Below, piece after piece: positions 43,195-52,143 of a stretch of DNA of 64,000 nt. The stretch spans positions 19,445 to 83,444 of the forward strand of contig JAGHUF010000011.1 of NCBI GenBank assembly GCA_018064935.1, given 5' to 3'. Within the stretch, counting starts at the first letter, position 1. Each line of letters opens with the position of its first letter. Below the pieces are notes generated by a model. The model was not told the origin of the DNA. It made no database searches and saw nothing but the letters and a program-made list of their open reading frames with translations. The position numbers and the translations under genes are program-made. The stretch comes from Candidatus Merdinaster equi. GTDB taxonomy: Bacteria > Bacillota > Clostridia > Lachnospirales > Lachnospiraceae.

Positions 43195-43214
43195 CTTCGC
43201 AACTTGTTGCGAAG
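43195..43214 (+). other. Hairpin ahead of the methyltransferase-kinase gene
   Basis: CTTCGCAA (43195-43202) and TTGCGAAG (43207-43214) form a perfect 8-bp stem with a CTTG loop, 4 bp before the GAGG ribosome site. It could tune translation or mark an RNA processing point; no T-run follows. Confidence 0.6.
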
Positions 43215-43227
43215 AAATGAGGTTGGT

Positions 43228-45273
43228 ATGGAACAGATTGGATCAGTTATATTAGATGACAGCAGATATAAAGGCGAGGATTTATACTGCGATGGTCCTG
43301 TAGAAGACGAAATACTTGATATTGTATCGACGAGAGAGCCGGGAGAGTATGAAGAAATCATAGAAGAGAGGTTGTCTTGGCCGATTCTGTATCATTTGTC
43401 TCATTTGAGAGAGAATATTGTAAGCTGGATGCCTGCCAACAAGAATGCAAGAGTGTTGGAAATTGGCTCAGGATGCGGTGCTATTACAGGAATCTTAACT
43501 GAAAAATATGGAAGCGTTACAAGTGTTGATTTATCAAAGAAAAGAAGCAGAATTAATGCGACCAGACATAAAGATGCAAGTAATCTGACAATCAAAATCG
43601 GTAATTTTGAAGATATTGAGCCGGATTTGGACACAGATTATGATTATATCTTTCTGATTGGCGTTTTCGAGTATGCCAGAGGCTATATCAATTCAAAGAC
43701 ACCATTTGAAGATTTTCTAAACATAATGAAGAAGCACCTTTCTTCAAATGGAAGAATTGTAATAGCAATTGAGAACCAGTACGGCCTCAAATACTTTGCG
43801 GGCTGCAGAGAGGATCATGCGGCCGTATTGTATGAGGGAATTGCCGATTATCCGGGTGAAGGAGTGGCCAGAACTTTCGGAAGAAATGGTTTGATACAGA
43901 TTTTTGATAGGTGCAATATGCCTGAGTATCATTTCTATTATCCTTATCCTGATTATAAGTTTCCTATGTCAATTTATTCAGATGAGTATCTGCCGAAAGT
44001 AGGTGAACTCATCAACAATATGCGTAATTTTGATAATGAGCGAGTTTTGGCCTTTGACGAGAAGGAAGCTTTTGATGGATTAATCAGGCAGAATTATTTT
44101 GGAGATTTTTCAAATTCATTTCTTGTCATTTTGGGATCAAAACCCGAGATTACATACACTAAATTCAGCAATGATAGGCGAGATAAATATAGAATAAGGA
44201 CTGCAATCTGTGAAAATGGTGAGAAAGCGGTCATAAAATATGCAAACGATACAAAGGCAGAGGAACATATACGTGCATTGGCAGAACATTATAAAGTTCT
44301 GACAAAGAAGTATGAAGGCAGTGGTGTCTGCCTTAATAAATGTCATCTTATTAATGCATCAGGTGGAGCTTCGGCTTGTTTTGACTATGTTGAGGGCAAA
44401 ACTCTTGAGGAAATTCTTGATAGTCTGATTGATGAAGGCAATGATAAGGCATTTCTAGAACTTATTGATCGATTTGACAAGCTTGCTGCATATAACGAAT
44501 CAGAGAAAGTAAGTGATTATGATCTGATTTATTCAAATATTATGGTTGATAGCGATGATAAATGGACAATCATCGACTATGAATGGACTATAGCTGAACC
44601 GAGAAGTGGTGAAGAGACAAGCACAAGAGCAATGCTTGTATATATGACAGGCCCTCAGAAGAGACGAGAATGGCTCTTTGATAGAAAGATTCCACAGAAG
44701 TACGGAATCACAGAGGAAAATCTGACATCCCATGCAGAAAAAGAGAAGGTTTTCCAGCATGAGGTAACTGGATCAAGAAGGTCTATGTACGAATTGTACG
44801 AGCTCATGGGCAGACCAGTATTGCCACTGCGTGATGCCTATGATGAGACTGCAAGGCCTGAGGCTTCGCCACATGTATATCAGGTATATTTTGACAAGGG
44901 TAATGGCTTCTCGGAAGAATTGTCTGAGCGATATACAGATGCCTTTGCTGACGAGAAGAGAATAGACAGAACGGTTTATTTTGGAAATGATGTAAAAGCA
45001 CTTAGAATTGATCCGGTCATGGAAAAATGCGTTTTGAACGCAGTGACTATTTCAGTCAATGGAACGCAAATACCACTTCAATGCCTTAAAAATAACGGAA
45101 TAGGAATGACAACAGGCGCTATTTTATTCGATAACAATGATCCACACTTCGAGATAGCAATTAAGGACATTAAAAAGGTTATGGATATTGCGTTGGAAGA
45201 CAGAAATAAGCTGACATTTTCTGCTAAGGTGTATTATCCAGATGAGGCGGCAGGCGAAGTGCTGTTTGGGTAA
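43228..45273 (+). CDS. Methyltransferase-kinase fusion, WbdD-like candidate chain terminator
   Basis: A 681-residue protein. Residues about 55-230 form a SAM methyltransferase with VLEIGSGCGAIT near 77 and VTSVDLS. Residues about 315-480 look like an aminoglycoside-kinase/protein-kinase fold: an AVIKYA lysine, a catalytic loop DYDLIYSNIMV (D-x4-N) and IIDYEW as the metal site. A C-terminal beta domain of about 120 residues ends it. In O9a E. coli, WbdD combines the same two activities to cap the polymer, and Wzt recognises the cap; here the gene lies next to a Wzt with that domain. The capping role is inference. ATG 43228 follows GAGG; an upstream TTG is also in frame. Confidence 0.8.
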   Translation: MEQIGSVILDDSRYKGEDLYCDGPVEDEILDIVSTREPGEYEEIIEERLSWPILYHLSHLRENIVSWMPANKNARVLEIGSGCGAITGILTEKYGSVTSVDLSKKRSRINATRHKDASNLTIKIGNFEDIEPDLDTDYDYIFLIGVFEYARGYINSKTPFEDFLNIMKKHLSSNGRIVIAIENQYGLKYFAGCREDHAAVLYEGIADYPGEGVARTFGRNGLIQIFDRCNMPEYHFYYPYPDYKFPMSIYSDEYLPKVGELINNMRNFDNERVLAFDEKEAFDGLIRQNYFGDFSNSFLVILGSKPEITYTKFSNDRRDKYRIRTAICENGEKAVIKYANDTKAEEHIRALAEHYKVLTKKYEGSGVCLNKCHLINASGGASACFDYVEGKTLEEILDSLIDEGNDKAFLELIDRFDKLAAYNESEKVSDYDLIYSNIMVDSDDKWTIIDYEWTIAEPRSGEETSTRAMLVYMTGPQKRREWLFDRKIPQKYGITEENLTSHAEKEKVFQHEVTGSRRSMYELYELMGRPVLPLRDAYDETARPEASPHVYQVYFDKGNGFSEELSERYTDAFADEKRIDRTVYFGNDVKALRIDPVMEKCVLNAVTISVNGTQIPLQCLKNNGIGMTTGAILFDNNDPHFEIAIKDIKKVMDIALEDRNKLTFSAKVYYPDEAAGEVLFG

Positions 45274-45291
45274 AAAGACAGGTATATAACT

Positions 45292-47466
45292 GTGTTAGAA
45301 ACTGTAAAAAAGATTATACAAGACAATAGAATTAAAAAGGCAGAGCTTAGACTTGAGAAGGATACAGCCTATTGTAAGGACAGATATCTGGGATGGATTC
45401 GTGATGTTGAACCTGGGCTAATTGGGGATTATCTGACGGATGCAGGGAAAGCGTCATATGCTATTTACGATGTGCATGCAGGAAGTAATCCTCAGACTAC
45501 AGAAGATGCACATGGATTAAATGCGACAGGTGGAATGGCCGAGCCGGAGTATATCATCATTACTGAAGATTCTCAGGCTGTAGACAAAAGAGCGAAATCT
45601 GTATTCGGTAGAGGCTTTAGCGCCAATTCTTCTTGGGAAATTGCATATACAGATGAGGACTATAGCTATGAAGGAACACGTGTTGCTCCATTCATGAAGC
45701 CTGATTTTTCACCAGATACGCTTATGGCTTATCCGTATTTTGGTTCACTTATTGCAGTTAGAATCGGAAGAATGTCTGAATTGGCGGCTTCGATTATTGG
45801 AATTGGGACATTAGCTGCAGGTGATGTTGTTATTGCTGAAAAGAAGAAGATTTATTCTTTTTTGCTTCAGGCCACAGCACTTTTATTACAAGATGGAAAA
45901 GAGTCGCTTAAGAAAATCGGTCATATACCGCTTGTGATGTATCATGTGCCAATATCTGAAGCAGAATTAAATGACTACAGAGAACTGGAAAAAGAGAGCT
46001 ATTCGATTAAGGAACCCAGAGAAATAACTGCAGATGAGAATCTTCCGTGGTATGAGAGACTCTATGGGGAGATTATTCAAAGAGAATATGATGATATTCG
46101 AATAGAAGCAGTGCAAAAAATGGGATTTACGGCGGCGATAGAGCAGGATGCGCACGGAACAAGACAGTTGATGTTCTCTTCTGGCGATGCCAGTTGCCCA
46201 CTTGTGTCCATAGTTATTCCGAGTAAGGACAATGAGGAAGTTCTTATAAGGCTTCTGGATTCGATAAAAAATAAGACAGAATATAATAATTATGAGGTTA
46301 TTGTTGTTGACAACGGAAGTTCAGGGCATGTAAGGACAATACTTATGGGCTATGCATCTAGTTGGGACAGGATGACCTATGTATATGAGCCCATGGATTT
46401 TAACTTCAGTAAAATGGTTAACCTTGGGGCAAGAAAAGCCAAGGGCGACTACGTTCTTCTTCTGAATGATGATACTGAAGTACTGGATGGGAATTGGCTT
46501 AGCACAATGACAATGCAGGCAATGCTTCCACATGTGGGATGCGTTGGTGCTAAACTGCTATATCCGGATTCTGATTTGATTCAGCATGCTGGAGTCACAA
46601 ACCTGGCAGTTGGACCAGCACACAAGATTCAGATGAAATCTGACTCAGTTAGCTACTATTATGGGAAAAACCGAATGGTGCATGATTATGTCGGTGTTAC
46701 GGCTGCGTGCCTTTTGGTCTCGAAAAAGATATATGAAGAAGTTGGCGGATTTGATGAAGAAATTAAAGTAGCATTTAATGATGTCGATTTCTGCTTCTCT
46801 GTGATAGAGAAGGGCTACTATAATGTGATGCGTCCGGATGTAGTATTAACGCATTATGAATCGCTAAGCCGTGGAGATGACCGGAAGTCTGAAGAGAAGA
46901 CCAGGCGCATGCTCGCTGAAAGAGACAGGCTGTATGAGAAGCATGGTTGGCTGTGGGGGAAGGATCCGTATTATAGTCCTAATCTCATGGGAAACGCAGT
47001 CGATTATCTGATTAATTTCAGATATGAGTATGAAAAAGAGACATATAGAACGCCATTTAGGCCATTTACAGAGGAAATAAAACCTGAATGGTATAACGAC
47101 AGCATATATATCACAATCGAGAAAAATGAGCTGGCTGCTGTTCTTGAACAGCGCGATATGAACAGAGTACACCATATATCAGGATGGGCATATGTACTAA
47201 ATCAGAATAACGCGCGGTATTTAATTGCGGTGATGCTGAAATGCCCAGACGGCGAGATGCTTATAGCGGATACTGATAGACATTGGCGTCCGGATGTTGT
47301 TCAGATATTGCCTGATCAGGTGAATGTTCAGATGTCGGGATTCCTTGCTAGATGTGATGAGGGAAGCCTCCCCCCTGGTGAATATGGTATTTTTATCTAT
47401 ATGAAAGACACGTGCTCAAGGCAGAGATTGCTTAAAGATTCCGGTCAGATATTAAAAGTAGAATAA
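45292..47466 (+). CDS. Large glycosyltransferase with degenerate N-terminal and intact C-terminal GT2 domains
   Basis: A 724-residue protein. The N-terminal about 200 residues resemble the second half of a rhamnan-type GT2 domain (AYTDEDYSYEG, FMKPDFSPDTLMAYPYFGS) but lack its nucleotide-binding start. Residues about 300-545 are a full GT2 domain (LVSIVIPSKDNEEVLIRLL, LLLNDDTEV, FNDVDFCFS). A C-terminal beta domain (about 625-724, ISGWAYVL to GEYGIFIYMK) follows. It probably adds rhamnose or another 6-deoxysugar to the growing chain. The start is GTG 45292 behind GACAGG. Confidence 0.87.
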   Translation: MLETVKKIIQDNRIKKAELRLEKDTAYCKDRYLGWIRDVEPGLIGDYLTDAGKASYAIYDVHAGSNPQTTEDAHGLNATGGMAEPEYIIITEDSQAVDKRAKSVFGRGFSANSSWEIAYTDEDYSYEGTRVAPFMKPDFSPDTLMAYPYFGSLIAVRIGRMSELAASIIGIGTLAAGDVVIAEKKKIYSFLLQATALLLQDGKESLKKIGHIPLVMYHVPISEAELNDYRELEKESYSIKEPREITADENLPWYERLYGEIIQREYDDIRIEAVQKMGFTAAIEQDAHGTRQLMFSSGDASCPLVSIVIPSKDNEEVLIRLLDSIKNKTEYNNYEVIVVDNGSSGHVRTILMGYASSWDRMTYVYEPMDFNFSKMVNLGARKAKGDYVLLLNDDTEVLDGNWLSTMTMQAMLPHVGCVGAKLLYPDSDLIQHAGVTNLAVGPAHKIQMKSDSVSYYYGKNRMVHDYVGVTAACLLVSKKIYEEVGGFDEEIKVAFNDVDFCFSVIEKGYYNVMRPDVVLTHYESLSRGDDRKSEEKTRRMLAERDRLYEKHGWLWGKDPYYSPNLMGNAVDYLINFRYEYEKETYRTPFRPFTEEIKPEWYNDSIYITIEKNELAAVLEQRDMNRVHHISGWAYVLNQNNARYLIAVMLKCPDGEMLIADTDRHWRPDVVQILPDQVNVQMSGFLARCDEGSLPPGEYGIFIYMKDTCSRQRLLKDSGQILKVE

Positions 47467-47484
47467 ATTAAAGATGGGATAATT

Positions 47485-49533
47485 ATGGATAATTCCAAGA
47501 CAACGCAGGAACTTCTTGATTTTTACAAGGAGGCCTATGAGAGAGAAAAAAAGAAAAACGAAGTATTAGCAGGTAAGCTTGCTGATGCTCAGGCAAAAGC
47601 AGACGATGCGCAAGGAAAGCTGGATCATATAAAGAATAGTATCTTTTGGAAGATATCTTTCCCCTTCAGAGGTTTTGTTCATGTAATTATCAGAACCAAG
47701 GATCGCATTCTTAGATTGGGAAGTCCTAAGGGTGTCATGCGTAAGCTGCGCAATAAGATGCGTGAGAAGAAAGCTGAAAAGCGCTTTGGAACAAGAAGCT
47801 TCCCTAGTAAAGAGGAGATTCTTGCTCAGAGAAGCGAAGCGTTTAAAACACCTGTTTTATTCTCAATCCTGGTTCCCTTATGGAATACGCCTGAAAAATT
47901 CCTGCGTGAGATGATTGAATCGGTAATCAATCAGACTTGTGAGAGCTGGGAATTGTGCCTAGCTGATGGCTCAGACAGTGAGCATGCCTATGTTGAGAAA
48001 ATATGTAACGAGTACATGACCAAAGTGAAGGCGCGCCATGATCAGATTGGTGCAGGTGATGACCAGGGACCGGTAATCCGCTATATGCGCCTTGAAAAGA
48101 ATGAAGGTATTTCCGGCAATACAAATCAGTGCTATAAGATGGCTACCGGTAATTATATTGCGCTCTTTGACCATGATGATATTCTTCACCCCTGTGCACT
48201 GTATGAGTATAGGAAGGTTATTGATGAGAAGAACGCAGATTACATCTACTGTGATGAAGCAACCTTTAAAAATGGCAATATCAATAAGATGATTACGCTG
48301 CACTTCAAGTCAGACTATGCAGTAGACACTCTGAGAGCAAATAATTACATCTGTCATTTTAGCGCGTTTAAGAGAGAACTCCTTGAGGGTACTGAATTAT
48401 TCAGAAGTAAATTCGACGGAAGTCAGGACCATGACATGATATTAAGACTCACGGACAGGGCTAATTGCGTCGTTCATGTGCCAAAGCTCTTATATTACTG
48501 GAGATCGCATAAGGGATCCGTTGCGTCAGATATCAGTGCAAAGACATATGCAATTGAGGCGGCCAGAGGAGCAGTTGCAGATTCTCTTACAGTGCATGGC
48601 TTTAAGGATTTCTCAATTGAAAGTACCAGAGCCTTTGAGACAATCTTCCGAATAAGGTATGCGCTTACTGCGACACCTAAGATTTCGATTGTAATACCCA
48701 ATAAGGATCATGTGGAGGACCTAAGAAGATGTATTTCTTCAATACATGAGAAGTCTACATATGAGAATTATGAAATAGTTGTTGTCGAGAATAATTCCAC
48801 CAGCCAGGAAATATTTGATTATTATGATGAACTTAAGAAGGATATTTTGCATTCTACTAAGATTGTCACATATGAGGGTGAGTTCAATTATTCAAAAATA
48901 AATAATTTGGGCGCGTCAAAGGCTGATGGCGAGTACATTCTTCTTCTGAACAATGACACAGAGGTAATTACTGTTAATTGGATGGAAGAGTTGCTTATGT
49001 ATGCTCAGAGGCAAGATGTGGGCGCTGTTGGAGCGAAGCTCTATTACGAAGATTACACAATTCAGCATGCTGGAATTGTTATTGGTCTTGGGGCGCACAG
49101 AACAGCGGGACATACTCACTACAGAATCAATAAAGAGAATCTTGGATATATGGGTAAGCTGTGCTATGCGCAGGATGTTACAGCTGTTACGGGTGCCTGT
49201 CTTCTTGTAAAAAAAGCAGTCTTTGATGAGGTTGGCGGACTCAACGAGAATCTTGCCATTGCACTAAATGATGTTGATTTTTGCCTAAAGCTCCGTGCAA
49301 AGGGTTATCTCAATGTATTTACTCCTTTTGCTGAATTATTCCATTATGAGTCGATTTCCAGAGGCTCAGATGTGGATGAATCTGCTAAAAAGAAGGCAGA
49401 TGAGCAGAAAGCCCTGAGATATAACAAGGAAGCAGCCATGTTCAAGGAAATATGGAAGGACGAGCTCGAAAAGGGCGACCCATACTTCAATCCTAACTTC
49501 TCACTGGATTACTCAGACTATGTGGTTATGTAG
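47485..49533 (+). CDS. Glycosyltransferase with two GT2 domains
   Basis: A 682-residue protein. An N-terminal coiled coil (about 10-50, Lys/Glu/Ala-rich) precedes a first GT2 domain (FSILVPLWNTPEKFLREM, GISGNTNQCY, LFDHDDILHP) and a second (KISIVIPNKDHVEDLRRC, LLLNNDTEV, ALNDVDFCLK). The layout matches rhamnan synthesis proteins of the RgpF/WbbL-related group that make repeating linkages. It starts 18 bp after the previous gene. A promoter follows before the next gene, so this ends the first transcript block of the cluster. Confidence 0.9.
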   Translation: MDNSKTTQELLDFYKEAYEREKKKNEVLAGKLADAQAKADDAQGKLDHIKNSIFWKISFPFRGFVHVIIRTKDRILRLGSPKGVMRKLRNKMREKKAEKRFGTRSFPSKEEILAQRSEAFKTPVLFSILVPLWNTPEKFLREMIESVINQTCESWELCLADGSDSEHAYVEKICNEYMTKVKARHDQIGAGDDQGPVIRYMRLEKNEGISGNTNQCYKMATGNYIALFDHDDILHPCALYEYRKVIDEKNADYIYCDEATFKNGNINKMITLHFKSDYAVDTLRANNYICHFSAFKRELLEGTELFRSKFDGSQDHDMILRLTDRANCVVHVPKLLYYWRSHKGSVASDISAKTYAIEAARGAVADSLTVHGFKDFSIESTRAFETIFRIRYALTATPKISIVIPNKDHVEDLRRCISSIHEKSTYENYEIVVVENNSTSQEIFDYYDELKKDILHSTKIVTYEGEFNYSKINNLGASKADGEYILLLNNDTEVITVNWMEELLMYAQRQDVGAVGAKLYYEDYTIQHAGIVIGLGAHRTAGHTHYRINKENLGYMGKLCYAQDVTAVTGACLLVKKAVFDEVGGLNENLAIALNDVDFCLKLRAKGYLNVFTPFAELFHYESISRGSDVDESAKKKADEQKALRYNKEAAMFKEIWKDELEKGDPYFNPNFSLDYSDYVVM

Positions 49534-49557
49534 TGCCATTGGATTAAGACAATTGTG

Positions 49558-49597
49558 AATATATAGTTATTGCAGGGGTATGCGCATACTATATATT
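49558..49597. repeat. Inverted repeat with nested palindrome upstream of phosphoglucomutase
   Basis: AATATATAGT (49558-49567) and ACTATATATT (49588-49597) are perfect 10-bp arms. The loop holds most of the 12-bp palindrome GTATGCGCATAC (49578-49589). The right arm touches the -35 box of the following promoter. Regulator binding is possible; the stem is A/T-rich and lacks a T-run. Confidence 0.6.
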
Positions 49598-49624
49598 TGA
49601 TTTATGCGAGTTTTACGATATAAT
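49597..49624 (+). promoter_or_regulatory. Promoter of the phosphoglucomutase gene
   Basis: TTGATT (49597-49602), 16 bp, TATAAT (49619-49624). Leader of about 120 nt, with a small GC hairpin (AGGC-TTC-GCCT then TTTT, 49655-49669). Confidence 0.7.
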
Positions 49625-49751
49625 TATCAAGGATTATTGAAGCAATGATGACAGAGGCTTCGCCTTTTTGAAACAAGCCTGTTAGAAATGAATAATATGA
49701 CTTAGTACCCGAGAGGGATTAAGATAATAACAACAAAAAAAGGAGATCGAC

Positions 49752-51479
49752 ATGAGCTACAAGGATCAATTCAATTTCTGGTTGGAAGATTCATATTTTG
49801 ACCAGGACACCAAGAACGAACTTCTTGCGATTAGAAACGATGAGAAAGAGATTGAAGACAGATTCTATAAGGATTTGGAATTCGGTACAGGTGGACTTCG
49901 TGGTGTAATCGGAGCAGGTACCAACCGAATGAATATTTATACAGTAAGAAAAGCAAGCCAGGGACTTGCAAACTATATAATTAAGAACGGAACACAGGCT
50001 AAGGGTGTTGCTATTGCATACGACTCAAGACGTATGAGCCCAGAGTTTGCTGATGAAACTGCACTTTGTCTTGCAGCTAATGGCATTAAGGCATACGTTT
50101 TTGATGCTCTTCGTCCAACTCCAGAGTTGTCTTTTGCACTTCGTGAACTTGGATGTACAGCAGGTGTAGTTGTAACAGCAAGCCATAATCCACCAGAGTA
50201 CAACGGATACAAGGTATACTGGGAAGACGGCGCTCAGGTTACACCTCCTCACGACAAGAATATCATCGGCGAAGTAAATGCAATTACTGATTATCATACT
50301 GTAAAGACTATTGATAAGGAGGCTGCCAAGGCTCAGGGACTTTACAATGTAATTGGTCAGGAAATTGATGACAAGTACATGGTTGAGCTCAAGAAGCAGA
50401 TTATTCATCCAGAAGTAATAACAGAGATGGCAGAGGATATTAAGATTGTATATTCTCCTTTCCATGGCACAGGTAATGTTCCAGTTCGCCGCGTACTTAA
50501 GGAACTCGGCTTCAAGAATGTATACGTTGTTCCAGAGCAGGAGCTTCCAGATCCTGAGTTTACAACACTTGATTATCCTAATCCAGAAGATCCTAAGGCA
50601 TTTACACTGGCACTTAAGCTTGCAAAAGAGAAGGATGCGGATATTGTACTTGCTACTGATCCTGATGCTGATAGACTCGGTATCTATGCAAAAGATGCAA
50701 AGACTGGCGAATATATTCCTTTCACTGGAAATATGAGCGGAATGCTTATTGCTGAATACATTCTTCGTGAGAGAAATCTTACAGGTAAGATGCCTGAGAA
50801 CCCAGCTCTCGTAACTACAATTGTTACAACCAATATGGCACTTGCCATTGCTAAGGAGAATGGACTTCGTGCAATTGAGGTTCTTACAGGTTTCAAATAC
50901 ATCGGTGAGCAGATTAAGATATTTGAGCAGACCGGATGCAATAATTATGTATTTGGACTTGAGGAAAGCTATGGATGTCTTGCCGGAACACATGCAAGAG
51001 ATAAGGATGCTGTTGTTGCTGTTATGTGCTTATGCGAGGTTGCTGCATGGTGCAAGAAGAACGGAATCACTGTATGGGATCAGATGATCAATATCTATGA
51101 GAAGTATGGCTTCTACAAGGAGGGTCAGTACGCAATTACCTTAAAAGGTATTGATGGAGCTACCCAGATTCAGGAAATCATGGATGGACTTCGTAAGAAT
51201 CCTCCTAAGAGCTTTGGCGATCTCAAGGTTCTTAAGCTTCGTGATTACAAGCTCAATCAGCTCACAGACATGGAGACTGGAAAGGTAACAGAAACAGGTC
51301 TTCCTGAGTCTAATGTTATTTACTTTGATTTGTCTAATGATTCATGGTGCTGTGCACGTCCTTCAGGAACAGAGCCTAAGATTAAGTTCTACATGGGCGT
51401 TAAGGGGGATAATCTTGAGGATTCAGCAGCCAAATTACAGGTATTGACTGATGAAGTCAAAAAAGTAATTGGAAAGTAA
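49752..51479 (+). CDS. Phosphoglucomutase/phosphomannomutase
   Basis: A 575-residue alpha-D-phosphohexomutase. The catalytic Ser144 lies in TASHNPPEYNGYK; the metal loop is ATDPDADRLG; the sugar loop is GLEESYGC; and the phosphate-binding end is ARPSGTEPKIKFY. It interconverts glucose-6- and glucose-1-phosphate, feeding RfbA, although mannose phosphates are also possible. The AAAGGAG site is near ideal and the gene has its own promoter, so it can be expressed apart from the rest of the cluster. Confidence 0.95.
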   Translation: MSYKDQFNFWLEDSYFDQDTKNELLAIRNDEKEIEDRFYKDLEFGTGGLRGVIGAGTNRMNIYTVRKASQGLANYIIKNGTQAKGVAIAYDSRRMSPEFADETALCLAANGIKAYVFDALRPTPELSFALRELGCTAGVVVTASHNPPEYNGYKVYWEDGAQVTPPHDKNIIGEVNAITDYHTVKTIDKEAAKAQGLYNVIGQEIDDKYMVELKKQIIHPEVITEMAEDIKIVYSPFHGTGNVPVRRVLKELGFKNVYVVPEQELPDPEFTTLDYPNPEDPKAFTLALKLAKEKDADIVLATDPDADRLGIYAKDAKTGEYIPFTGNMSGMLIAEYILRERNLTGKMPENPALVTTIVTTNMALAIAKENGLRAIEVLTGFKYIGEQIKIFEQTGCNNYVFGLEESYGCLAGTHARDKDAVVAVMCLCEVAAWCKKNGITVWDQMINIYEKYGFYKEGQYAITLKGIDGATQIQEIMDGLRKNPPKSFGDLKVLKLRDYKLNQLTDMETGKVTETGLPESNVIYFDLSNDSWCCARPSGTEPKIKFYMGVKGDNLEDSAAKLQVLTDEVKKVIGK

Positions 51480-51530
51480 TGTCATAAACTGATAGATACA
51501 TATCAGGTGAATTACTACAAATATTAAATT

Positions 51531-52094
51531 ATGAATGAATTTCTTCGAGGAATCGTTGAGCAGATAGCTAAATTACATAGCTATATAATGAAGCTGAACG
51601 ATCAATTTGAAACAAACTTTACGGATAAACAGCTCCATTTCCTGATTATAGGAATTCTGGGAATGGGGCTGATATTCCTAATCTATCCATTGTTCAAATG
51701 GCTAGCTAAAAGAAAGCATGTCATGGTTATAACATGGATATATGTTTTTACACTGGTTTTAGTGCTAACCTTTGCTATTGAAATAGGACAGGGATGGACA
51801 AAAACGGGCGTTATGGAATTCGGAGATATCATGTTTGGTGTCTTTGGATTCATAATGTTCTTCGTAATCTTCTCTTGTATACGTGGAATCTACCATGTAA
51901 TTAGAAAACTGATACAGAATTCTAAAGCCAGGAAGATGAAGCAGGAGGAAACACAGACATATGCTGGTGAGGGACAGGAGTTTCCTGTGATGGAAGCACC
52001 GGTCCAGGATTATGTAACACAGAATTCGGCAATATCAACCTCCAATTCTAATTCTAATTCAGAAACGAATTACGTGTATTATAAGGAAGAGTAA
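51531..52094 (+). CDS. VanZ-like membrane protein
   Basis: A 187-residue protein with three to four membrane helices. The pattern DKQLHFLIIGILG, then AIEIGQGW, then FGDIMFGVFGF resembles VanZ-like proteins (conserved H, E-x2-Q, D). The last about 60 residues are polar and Asn/Ser-rich, probably cytoplasmic. Function in the cluster is unknown; VanZ homologues are linked to resistance to lipid-II-targeting compounds. The ribosome site is poor. Confidence 0.7.
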   Translation: MNEFLRGIVEQIAKLHSYIMKLNDQFETNFTDKQLHFLIIGILGMGLIFLIYPLFKWLAKRKHVMVITWIYVFTLVLVLTFAIEIGQGWTKTGVMEFGDIMFGVFGFIMFFVIFSCIRGIYHVIRKLIQNSKARKMKQEETQTYAGEGQEFPVMEAPVQDYVTQNSAISTSNSNSNSETNYVYYKEE

Positions 52095-52107
52095 GAGTGA
52101 TTTTAAT

Positions 52108-52132
52108 ACCCCCGGGTTATGTGCTCGGGGGT
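52108..52132 (+). other. GC hairpin overlapping the ribosome site of the next gene
   Basis: ACCCCCG (52108-52114) pairs with CGGGGGT (52126-52132). The GGGGGTG arm is also the only Shine-Dalgarno-like sequence before ATG 52144, so the hairpin may limit translation or act as a weak terminator (followed by GTTGATTT). Confidence 0.6.
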
Positions 52133-52143
52133 GTTGATTTCAG

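Noticed and set aside
50025..50993. A 322-codon minus-strand frame in the phosphoglucomutase gene
   Set aside because: Cys/Leu/Ile-rich nonsense composition and antisense to a well conserved enzyme.
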